A stretch of 64,000 bases of DNA. Origin: Sipunculus nudus. Taxonomy: Eukaryota > Annelida > Sipuncula > Golfingiida > Sipunculidae. The translations under genes were made by a program, and so were the position numbers. The notes beneath the pieces are model-generated. The model saw nothing but the letters and a program-made list of their open reading frames with translations. It was not told the DNA's origin and searched no databases. The stretch is taken from NCBI GenBank assembly GCA_026874595.1, contig CM049306.1, positions 87,371,142 to 87,435,141 of the forward strand. The letters run 5' to 3'. Of the stretch, positions 35,988-47,900 are shown in pieces (the first letter of the stretch is position 1; every line of letters begins with the position of its first letter).

Positions 35988-38900
35988 GTAGGTTTAAACC
36001 GTGAATTATATATGTATATATATACATGTATTTATATATACATATATATACACACATATATAAACACATGTGTATATATATACGTATGTTTATAACGTTT
36101 ATCTCCGAATGCCACGACAGACAGTCTTAAGCTGGGAATACTAGTTGGTCTACTTGTCGTTGATGATTTCCCTACTATTTTTCTTGCAGGTATGGCTTAC
36201 TCCATGCTGGCTGAGATCCCGCCCGTCCATGGTCTTTACGTCTCCTTTTTTCCTGTCATCTTGTACTTTTTTGTCGGAACCTCAAGACACATCTCTCTTG
36301 GTAAGCGATTTCTACAACGAACCTACCTATATATTTAAACTGGGTGCATGTAAGGCTCGTTTATCAGCACTGGGATATATATATCGGGACATTTCGTCGG
36401 CCAGTAACGACATTACATATAAGACCGATATTTCGTGCAAATTACTCAGGTTTTCTTTATTCACTGCCTTGCGATCATTGGACCTAGCAGAACTACCATG
36501 CTGTGTGATTAAAGTGATCTTATGACCAAAAAGGCGACATTTAGTTGACCGATATATCAGACAGATGTTGTCCCCGTATTCAAACTATGCCGAACTATGC
36601 CTATTTTGTCGTACAATTTTGCCAGAAAGTCGTTTCAATGTAAAAAAATTGCCCGATGGTGTACGACAGAAGAAAAAAATCGTGACTGAAACTATCCCAT
36701 CTTAGACCCCAAAAAAATAACCCACGACAATTTCACTCATACGACAAAATCAGCGTAATATGCACCCACCTTAAACCACATGCAAGCTTTTACAGACTCT
36801 GCAAGCTTTCTATTATCCTACTTGGTGGTTACATCAAGTCTCTGTTGCCGGTGACTCATGGTTTTAATTATTAATAAGTCAGAATTTAAAAGACAACACT
36901 GTTCAATAGTCTTTTGAATTATATTATAAAGTTGTCAAAACAAAAATAATAAATATTGATTGTGTTAATATAAGGTCTTGGTGTACAAAGCGATAAGGCT
37001 TGACAGACTAGAGAAATGGATCTGGGGATAATGAAAGTGAAATAATCTACACAAATTTAATTTAATTCCACCTGCAATCAAATGGATCTTTTGGGAAATA
37101 ACATATATTTGAATTTATATTAATTTTTACTGGGCTTTTTTAATGTAAATGTTAACTTATTTTTGATGACATTTGGAAGTATAGTGGCTCAAAAACTTAG
37201 CAACATTATAATGGCCAAACCGCACATTCAAACCTGCTGACCAGAGACTGTTTTTATCATTCTGAACCCTTCTTATCAAATGCTTTTAACGATTGATTTT
37301 GTTGAATTCATGCACAGGATATCACTAATTGATACATATTGGAAATTCTGAATTTGCTATATAAACAAAATATCATAAATAAAAATACCCGAATATAGAC
37401 TTATTTCCTCAATGTTTCTATACTTAATGTTGTTTTAATACATTGGTCCTATGCTTTACAATTAAAATTGTTACGTCTAAATTAAAGATTTGCCTATGGT
37501 GTATGTAAATCAGTGAAAGAAGGAGAAGAACATCAGCTATTCTATTCACATGATGTCAAGCTTGATAACTATACAAGGTAACTTAACAATGAACGTTTCG
37601 TTATGATAAAAAAATCACAGTATTCAGCTTTATCTGATTGATGGGTGGTAATGCCCTGAGTGACATATTTTAAAATATAATATAAATAACGGTATTTATC
37701 AGCCCACATAAATATGTCACCCACACAGTGGCGAGATGACATACATTATTTACGGTTAGAAATAGTGTGCCTTCACGTGTAAAAGATATCACATACGCTA
37801 TAACTCCAAGGTTCGCCTGACCTCGTCGTAAATTCTACTGGCAGGGACAGAAATAGCAAGGAGATATCTTACCTTTTTAATCATTAGAAGTGCTCACCTT
37901 TTATACTTCATAACCTCAAGATATATAGAGGAATCAAAAATACACAGCAACCACCTATAGTTGGTGCGTGCATCACGCGGTCGTTGTAAAGCCGTGTGGT
38001 CGGTTGACACGCTCCAGTCTGTGGGTGTCGTAAACCATCACAGCAAATGACAAATTAGCTCATTCACAAAGTTTATAGACTTGGATTACACTAATGAAAA
38101 TGTCAAAAAGTCATATTGGTCAATGTTTTTTTTTTTATACTGGCCTGTCAGCTGCCAATATGTGCGCCAGCTATGCCTTATAAAGAAACGGGCAAATGTA
38201 TTGGGACAGCATCCGTGACCTGACAGCAATAAGTATGCCAAGGTTCATGAGCTGGTAGGCTCCATGAGTGGTACATGTGCATAGAGAGTCTCACTGCTAA
38301 ACAACTGGTTAAAAGACACAAGCCTCGTTCTAAGTCATCCGTAAACACGAATAACAGAGAAATACACTTGGTTTTGATCACGAGCACATCTGACCTTGCT
38401 AACCACATGACTGAAGTCAATAACAATTCTAGGATTAAAAACAAGGACATCAACATTATTGTCCATCGTTTGTCCTCCTTCTAATACAGTTAAATTTGTC
38501 ACGTTCCCTAGTTTCACAAGATATCAACACCTGTAATTCAAATTAGAGTTGATTTCAACTGTCTGAATATTTGCGTATGCATATAGATGACTTACTGGGT
38601 ATATATAGCTTTGATGACTGCCGTGTGTACTCCTGTCAGCCATGACTTTTGTAAATGAAGACTCGTGAATACCATAAATATCGGCTATGTTTTGCCATGA
38701 ATGATGCTCTAGATGACGGCACACAAGCTAGAACTGACAAACTAATAGTGCATTTGTTTACTACAATGTGGCAAATAAGATAGGACCTAACGACACCACC
38801 AATCCAACTAGGACTGACAAACTAATTGATCCTACTTACGTGTTTTGCAACACTCATTATCGTTTAAAAGAGCTAGCCCCATGTGTTCTCCCAAAATTTC

Positions 38901-41900
38901 AAGACCCATCCTTTTAGACAAAATCAGTGTGTAAAATTATGCAGATTTGAGCATTTTACAGATGCTTGACTGTTTGTGTTAATACAAGAAACTGCATTAA
39001 AAACTATTATTAATAGGTAAGATGAATTGAAAATGCAGGAGCGAATAGAGAACTTTAAAAAAGTAAACAAGTACATCGTGAATGCAGTGAACTCCTTAAA
39101 TAGCTCTCGCATGCAGAAGTATAGAGAAAAAGCGGTCCGAGACGCATTATCTGTTAATCACATAAAGATGTGTTTTTATTAAGCGTCTACATTACAGATT
39201 ATTTATTATTAAATATATTTTTTGATGGTCAAAACATTATACAAACAAACACCAAAAAGTGCTCCTCTCCTTTAACAGCTTGTTGTTTTGTCGAAAACAA
39301 CTAATGTAAGTTTATGTAACAGTGTAACGTCATACTCGATGTACACATTAACTCAACCCGTCGATTCCGTCCAAAGGCCCGATTAGCTTATGCCATGGCG
39401 ATGCGGCGTGCGTCGTCTGTCCACAATTAACAAACAAAATGCTTCTCCTCCTTTAATTCTTGACCTATTTTAATCTCATACGTTATATCTTATAGGGCTA
39501 TGTATTGGCTTTTGGCCTTCTAAATAGAATTTGAAATTCTTTGAAATTTGTCATCTTATGATTTTTGTTTCTCTGATTCGGCTTGGTGCCACATTCATAA
39601 CTTTTACATACAATTTTTACCTGCAGGTTGGGCCAATTGATATACCAACCTTGTGTGATGATAAGTCCATTACGTGCACACAGAGATATTACATAATTTA
39701 TTTTGCAGGGCTGGAGGGTGAGCACTACACCTTTTACGTTCTGATCGAAAACAACTATTCTCTTACAGTTGTCAGTGTAGGGAGCACTGAAAGAGGACCA
39801 AGCAAAGGAAAGGGTGTTCTTTCATACATGCAAGTAAAGGTATCATATGTATGTTCCCCAGGACAAAAACACTGATCGTCATCGGCTGAAGCAATAGATC
39901 GACCAACATTATCTGTTTAAGTGTCGGTGAAGCGGGTATTTACTGTATCTAACAAATTGCACTTACTCTAATTAAAATGGTTCAAGTTGGAATAAATATT
40001 TGTTTATTGACTACAGGGACTTTTGCCGTAATTAGTTTAATGGTGGGTTCGGCTGTTGTAAAACATCAGGGGACCTACTGCAGACAGTACATGACATCTC
40101 CTGGACCAACCACAGGGACACCAAACATGACGTTCCAAACAACACCCGGCCTGTACGACATGAACGTCACTGTGCCTCCTACTACAGCGGCCCCCAAAGG
40201 TCCCAGTCAACTCGACCAGTGTAAGGTGGAGATTGCTATTGCGGTAACACTTATGTCGGGAATAACTCAGGTAAATCCACAACACACACCTAACTATATC
40301 TCCCATCCACTCTCTCTTTCTCTGTCTCTCACACACACAAAATACATACATACATGTATATTAAGGGAGACGACAAGGATATCGGACAACATAGAAAATG
40401 GCTCGTTTCACGTGCACGCCACACAAGCCTGTTGCACGCACTATTTTCTTTGCGCAAGATTCAACCTTTTTAGACAAAACTAATTCATGAAATAGCCAAT
40501 TTATTGCAATAATCCCCCCCCCCATATCGAATGATCCGCCCCAAGTGGGCGGTATATATCAGACATCTGAGTGATAAATTGAACTCTCAAGTTTAATCGG
40601 CAGGAACTTGTCATATACGGCCCGCCTCGTGCGATATACAGTGTTGAATGAAATGGATAACAGGAAAGAAATGCGGCTACTGCATGCATGAGGACTTTGC
40701 CCTGCCTGGGCTATAGTACATACTTTTGCTACTAAAATGACTAAAATAAAACGTGATTCCATGTACAGATATAGACATAGCCTGACTCAGTGTCAGCTCT
40801 TGTAGTCGGTCAGTGAGCCGAAATTTAGTTATATGTTTTGCCGCGAAGTGGTAGTACCTGTTTTGGACGTTGCGACACAACAAGAGTAAGTTTGATGGCT
40901 CTGATAGCGGGAGGAGTTATGTTTTAACCATTGTATCGACTTGGCCAGTCTACGTGAGGAGTATACATCGGGTAATATATAAACCCGAAGCCTTATTGGC
41001 AAGTCAACGATCGACGGAGTGTGCTGAAGTCAAAATTCTTTCTGGGATAAAGTTAAATAGTGTGACTGAAAGAAACCTCGTTCCCAGATTGAATATGTTA
41101 TAATTTATGACTAGAAGGCGATGATAAAAAAGGGTAATATCATAACATTCTATCATGTGGAGCCCTCTAGAAGATATGACAAAAAAATACATGACCAAAA
41201 AAATATCGCTGAATATTGATTTTTTTTTTACTAACTCGTTCACAACAGATACTTAATCGTGCGCACGACATTCTCGTTCCCACGAGATACTATCTCGTGC
41301 GTACGACATGCTAGTTCCCACGGCATACTATAATGTCGTGTGCACCCCTTACTAACTCGTGCACACGATTTATCCGACCAATCAGGTAGAAGCTGATATC
41401 CAAACTACTATCCCGTGCTATCCCGTGAATGTTAAAAAGTTTATCAATCTAAATTCCAAAATTGTTAAAACAAGTTACGAAAACATGACTTGTGTGCTAC
41501 CATTAAACAATTAAATCATATGAAAATCAACAAGATATACATACTAGTATTCCGATGTCACTCATGATTAACTGATCTTAAATGCTGGTTTCAGCTTTTT
41601 CAATTTATATATTTAAGCATAAAAAAGTCTAGTGATTTTCACAAATATACAGTCTAAACAAGAAATGTTAAATGAACGAGTATGATCATAAACTCCTTAA
41701 ACATGGACATATTAAAGACAAATTTAACAAAGATTAGTATTAGAAGAAATAGGTTCGACACTAAATGAAACTTAGACTGTACAGGGTGTCACATATGTGT
41801 GTAAATGGTGCCACCATTCTTGTGCATTAAAAACCTTACAAGATATATGGACATGCATGAAATCAGGCCAATACATCGGAGAAGTCCTAACATAGATGCA

Positions 41901-44900
41901 TGGATGCTCATTACGCGAAAATAATTGTAGGTGGCACCACAAGTCTTATGAGAAAGGTATCCGACATTTTGGCCATGCATCCATCAAACCACGAATAAAT
42001 GAGGTATTATTTACCACCAAAATAACCCATAGATGGATAACCCATGAATTGACAGTTAAGAAGTGACCCGATAATGATGCTACGTTGCGGAAAATTCGAC
42101 TCGGCGATTTATCTAATAGGTCCCCGAAAACGTACGTACGCGACGGGGATAGCTGACCGATTTATGTTATAGACAATCATGTGTACCAAAATCCCTTGGA
42201 TACTATAAAATATGATCGCACACATACATTGTATATTATTTATGAGATATTTTTTATTGCTTGCCGGATTCAAAGATTTCGGCAAGCATATTGGTCAGTT
42301 GCGTATGTCTGTTTGTCTGTTTGTCTGTGTACTCTCTACAGGCAACAATTTTGCAGCAATTGTTTTTAAACTTACACAGCTGTTAGATAAGCAAAAGTCC
42401 TGGAGGCCTATTGTTTTTGGGCAATATAGGTCAACGGTCAAGGTCAAGGTCATCAAAAGTATACAAAACGGTTTTTTGTTCATATGTTAATATTGGTCGT
42501 ATCTACTTCAACAGTAGCTCATTTTAATCGTCATTCCAAGGCCTGTCATCTGGTGTGTAGCTGACTCAAATTTGCCGTAACCATGGTTACAAATTTTGGG
42601 GGAAAATTCATGATATTCGAAAATAAGGGGTCTTATTTTTCTAACTTTGTCAGTTTTAAAGCTAGAGAGATCTAGTTTTTTGCATCAGGTAGCATTCAAC
42701 TAGTACAAGATTTTATTAAAAGTCTTGCAGTATCTCGTAAAATATCTCGTGAATAGAGATATTTCGAGATTTCCTTCATCTTGCGCCATAGGCCATATTA
42801 TTGCAGGAATCTTTTTGAAACTGACATTGAACTAAAACCCTAAGCCTCAATTAAATAAACTATAGCTTATTTTCTTCCTCTGGGTCTTTCCAAAAGCCTG
42901 GTGTATTCATTTGGTCTCAATCTTGAGTCACTTTGTCAGTGTGTCCGTCTGTTTGTCAGTTGTCCTCAAATTCGCCTGCTTGCTGGTTCTTGGGTCCCAC
43001 ATATAGCATTCTACAGGCCACAGTTTTGAAAGAATCCTTTTAAAACTATTACATCTTATGTCTTACACTAATATCTCGAAACCGATTTTTCATTTTCCAG
43101 AATTGGCCGCTAGGGGGCGGTGCACTCAAACTTGCACAACATATCATTTTTTTGGCCATATCTCCAAAAATATTAACCTCATTCACATAAACTATAGCTT
43201 ATTATCTTCCTCTGAGGTTTCTTCATAACATGATTAAGTCACCTGTTCTCAATCTTGGGTCAGTTTGTCAGTATGTTTGTCTGTTTGTCAGTTGTCCTCA
43301 ATTTCGCCTGCTTGCTGGTTCTTGCGTCTCACATATAGCATTCTATATAGGCCACAGTTTTGACGGAATCCTAATTGAAATTATTACACCTTATGTCTTA
43401 CACTAATATCTTGAAATGAATTTTTCATTTTCCGGATATGGCCACTAGTGGGCGCTGTACACGACCCTCACACACATAGCATTGTATTAACCATATCTCT
43501 ACACCCAAAGCCTCAGTTACATAAACTATAGCTTATTTTCTTCTTTTGAGTCTTCTCCATAACCTGATTAAGGCATCTGGTTTCAATCTTCTGTCACTTT
43601 GTCAGTGTGTCCATCTGTTTGTCCGTTATCCTCAAAGTCGCCTGCTTTCTGGTCCTTACGCCTTACATATAGCATTCTACAGGCCACAGCTTTGATGGAA
43701 TCCTATTGAAACTGTGACATCTCATGTCATACACTAATAATACGAAACGCATTTGTCGTCTTCGGAATATGTCCGCTAGAGGGCGCTACAGTCGAACCTT
43801 CCAAGTATATCATTATTTCACCATACCTCCAAAACTATAAATCTAGATTACATAAAATATAACTCATTTTCTTCCTTTGAATCTTCTCCATAACTAGGTT
43901 AAGTCATCTGGTGTCAATCTTGTTTCACAAAGTCAGTATGTCTGTCTGTTCGTCTTTTGATATCAGCTTTGTCTGCTTGCCTGTTCTTTTGTCTCATATG
44001 TCATTCTACGGGCCACATATTCTTAGCAATTGCCCTGAGAGTCATTCCATTGATAGAAAACCGACAATATGTTCTGTCTGTCCGTCTGTGTTTCACTTCC
44101 GATTTCCGGCAAGCGTTCGACCTATGGTCGTCTAGTTTATTTATTATTTATTTTTACTAATTTAATATACATTATCATGTATTTATATCTTATTCATTTA
44201 AAGTTTTTAGGTTTTTATCATTCATTTTTGTTCTATTCTTAGATAAATGTTAAACGATGAAATCTTGAACTTGAACTTTTTTTTTGTCATGTCGTATATT
44301 TCTTGTCATATCTTAATTTTTTTCTCCAATAAAAATGTTTCCTTCAATGTTTAGCAATATTTAATATTTTTATTTGTCATGTCATTTTTTTTTTGTCATA
44401 TCGTCTAAGGGGCTCCATAATCCATAGAGGGGCTTCATACTGTTAAGTATTTTGTGCAATATAAGTGTAGATTTATTGTCCAAATTTTTTCGTGAGATGA
44501 AAATTTTAAAATTGTGTGGAGTTATACATTTAAAGGGGAAAGCCACAAATTACCAGGGAAACACTCAAAACCATTAGTAAACTTAGACCAATTTTTTATA
44601 AGACAAAAAGATTTAGAAAATGTTGACATGTATATTGTGGATATGTGTTCAATTAGCTGCACCATCGGGGATTACAAATAAAGATTTGGTTAATACACTG
44701 TTGTTATGCATGAACAGGAAAGAAACATGTGTTAGGTGAAACGACGACTAGTGTACTACATTTACTTATTGTAAATCCAGAATATAAGTAAACATAACGT
44801 GTATATCTTAATTCTTCAGTTGGTAATGGGACTTCTTCGCCTTGGGTTTTTGACGACCTACTTATCTCATCCGATCACGCGAGGCTTCACCACGGGATGT

Positions 44901-47900
44901 GCCTGTCACGTGTTCACCAGTCAGGTCAAACATGTGTTCGGAATCAACACCCAGAGATTCAGCGGACCCTTAAAACTGATATACGTGAGTAATACAGCAA
45001 ACCTCCACCAGAGGTCTCTCCGCTACACGTCTGCCGTCTCACACTACATTCTTTACGTTATGCTCAACTATTCGCTATCTCCCGCTGCAATAATTAAACC
45101 GTGGTTGCCGGTCAGTTTTGGCCACCAGGCGGTGCTGTCTCTGTGGAAAACCCCCTGCAGAAATATTTAACCAAACACATTGCAGATATCACCAGCAGAA
45201 TCGGATGGTCTTCGAAGTATCGTCAACTTTCAACACAGTCTTTATACTGAATTGCTTTTGTGTGGCCTGAGATCAGTTATCCCCCACTGTCTGCATATTT
45301 CCATTCATGCAGTGCTATACGAGTTTGCCACGGGCACAGCCGTGTTTGTTTACACGTTAAGCCAATCAGATTTCTTCTACGAGTTCTGCAGATTTGTTTA
45401 AACGCAGAGCCAATAAGATTTTACTTTATCTAGCGTAAACTGACTGGGTGTTGTCAAACCTGAAAAATCCTGCTATTTCTCACAGCGTGTTAGTGGAAGT
45501 TCACCAGGTGTTCACGCGCTGTGTTCAGAGCGTACTTCGCATCCAGTGCAGACAGATCTATTCCTTCTGATGTAGCCCTTACATCAATTTTACATTCAGT
45601 AGGCCACATGTACGATATGTACACGGATGTACGAACTCTTGGACCGAAACCTCTTGGACATAAATATGAAAAACAGAAGGTTAAACCTGATCTCAACGTG
45701 TATCAAGTGTTATAAAACCCAAGTTGTCCCGCTCTGATTGGTCTGAATATTCTTGCCACTGTGACAGTGCAACCGCCATGTAGCCATTACGTAATCCATG
45801 TTGGGAAAAACACTATACACATTATCAAATTAGGCACTTGAAATATACCCAGGGCTTCCAATACTGTAGACAATTGTGCTTTGAACATTATAAGGATATG
45901 GCCACCAAGGGGAACTTCATTTTCAGTCATGATTCTTTACTAAATCGTTTGCAATCTGTGGTCATATCATATGAAATTTCGAAAACAAATATAAAAAAAA
46001 ACTTGTTAAAGTGTATAGCTTTAATGTATGGACAAATACTAGCCGTGAATAACGACACTTGTGAAAGTGTATAGCTGATAACGTATGGGTGAACACTAGC
46101 CGTAAATACAGGACTCGGCAAAGACATTTTTACCGGGATGCTGGGTCTATTTGATCTCGATCGACTCCTTTATGGTAGAGGGGCAAATATCCGCTTCCCA
46201 GAACCTATCCTTAAATATGCATCTTTCTTATATCCGGTGCGTACAGGTGGCCGGCTTGCGGTTGAGGCCCCCTGGATTTATGTATTCCACATCCGCCATT
46301 GTGCAAAACATTTTAATATTTGTGATTTGAATTGTTTCAGACCTACATTGATTTGTTCAGGAAGATCGGACAGACAGTGCCGGCTGCCATTATCACCACC
46401 GCTATCTGTGTCGTGGTTCTGTTTTTTGTCAAAGAACTTATCAACCCCAAGGTCAAGGCCAAGATCAAGATGCCGGTGCCGATCGAATTGATCGTGGTAA
46501 TTATTTTTATTTTGATCTGCGTTTTTATAACTCTGCAAGAGAAACTATGGGAGTGTGACATAATAAAGTTAGTTCTTTTTCTTTTTATTTTTATCTAATT
46601 CAACAAAGCAATGGTTTCGCGACCGAGAAAGCAATTACATTTTGAGAACCGATGCTACTTTGGGTCGTGAGGTCAAGGCAAAGAGTATACAGAGTGGCCA
46701 TATATATAGTGTTATAGTAAATAATATGTTCTTCTGTCCTTAATTGAAACCACTCATCTGTTCAAATTGATAATGTGTTTCTCTTGAAAGTCACCGTCAG
46801 GAATTTCTACATTATGATGCATGTCTCTACTATACTTGAATTTGCTTTCTCAGTCATAAAAAAACAAACGTTTTAAGGATTACTTGTCCGGGCAGGAGTT
46901 GTATACTCTATTCACGAATCTATTGGAGCTGCTGTCCCAAAAACACATCCATACCGGAAGTGATGTAACTAAAATTATACACCATGAATCTCTTAGTAAA
47001 GTTAAATGATGGTCATGTGCAAAAGACACCCTTCCCTGGAACAAACGCAGAGAAAAAATGGCATCCTTTATCATAATTACACGATGTCAATAAGCACCAG
47101 TGATTGTATCAGAAGTTCCCATTTCATTACAGGTTATCACCGGAACATTGGTGTCGTATTATGCAAGACTCAACCAAAGATTCGGACTTTCCATTGTTGG
47201 CACTATTCCCAGGGGGTAAGTCAATATTAAGTTCAACTGTTCGCTCATTTTAATTTTTAATAAATCATACATGAAACGATAAAGCTGCACTCAGTTACAT
47301 GCCTGCAAGAACGTACACCTTCATGACAATTGATGGAGTGATGTTACTTTTATTGATTCATCATTGGTGGATTGCTACTGATGCATGTAAACTGGTAAGA
47401 AGGAAAGAAAAAACTACAATACGTCCTCGTTTATCCGTAAAATGATCATGACGTCCACTATATTTGTGAACCCATTAGGTGGACAATCATTATTTCCAGA
47501 CTTTCATTTAATCTTGGCATGTTTGTTATTTGGACATCCATCATATAACTGGACAATCATAATACGCGGACATTCATTATGTCATTTATTATACCAAAAA
47601 TTCAAAATTTCAGAAGATTCATAATGTTGGAACATCCATTATAGTTGTACAACCGTCATAGTCAAAATACCATTGTACTCGCACATCCGTTAAGTCCAAT
47701 ATTTATTATAGTTGAGCATCCATTATATCCAACAAATCCATTATTTAAACATTCATAACTTTGAAACAATTATGTCAGTAGAACATTCATTATATTATAC
47801 AACGTGAATTATTATATAACACCCATTTATTTGAAGTTTCTTTATTTCTGGATATTCCGTTTATCTGAGCATTAATTATTTCCAAACATTTATTATATAT

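Larger units (their letters stand above)
40271..44819 (+). other. SLC26 intron 3 (4.5 kb), repeat-rich
   Basis: Contains a cgtgcgcacga palindrome cluster (41238-41380), a diverged GGTGCCACC repeat (41800-42000), and an inverted-terminus element with 332-bp tandem units (42259-44114). Outer inverted repeats lie at 41154-41195 and 44375-44422. Confidence 0.75.

Noticed and set aside
36145-36525. 126-codon ORF spanning SLC26 exon 2
   Set aside because: It runs through the intron sequence on both sides of the exon; only 36190-36300, in the SLC26 frame, is conserved.
39531-39590. ATG at 39531 as the start of a small gene in SLC26 intron 2
   Set aside because: The first part reads as AT-rich hydrophobic sequence ending in an acceptor-like tract. 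Only the part after it looks protein-like, so an independent gene starting here is not supported.
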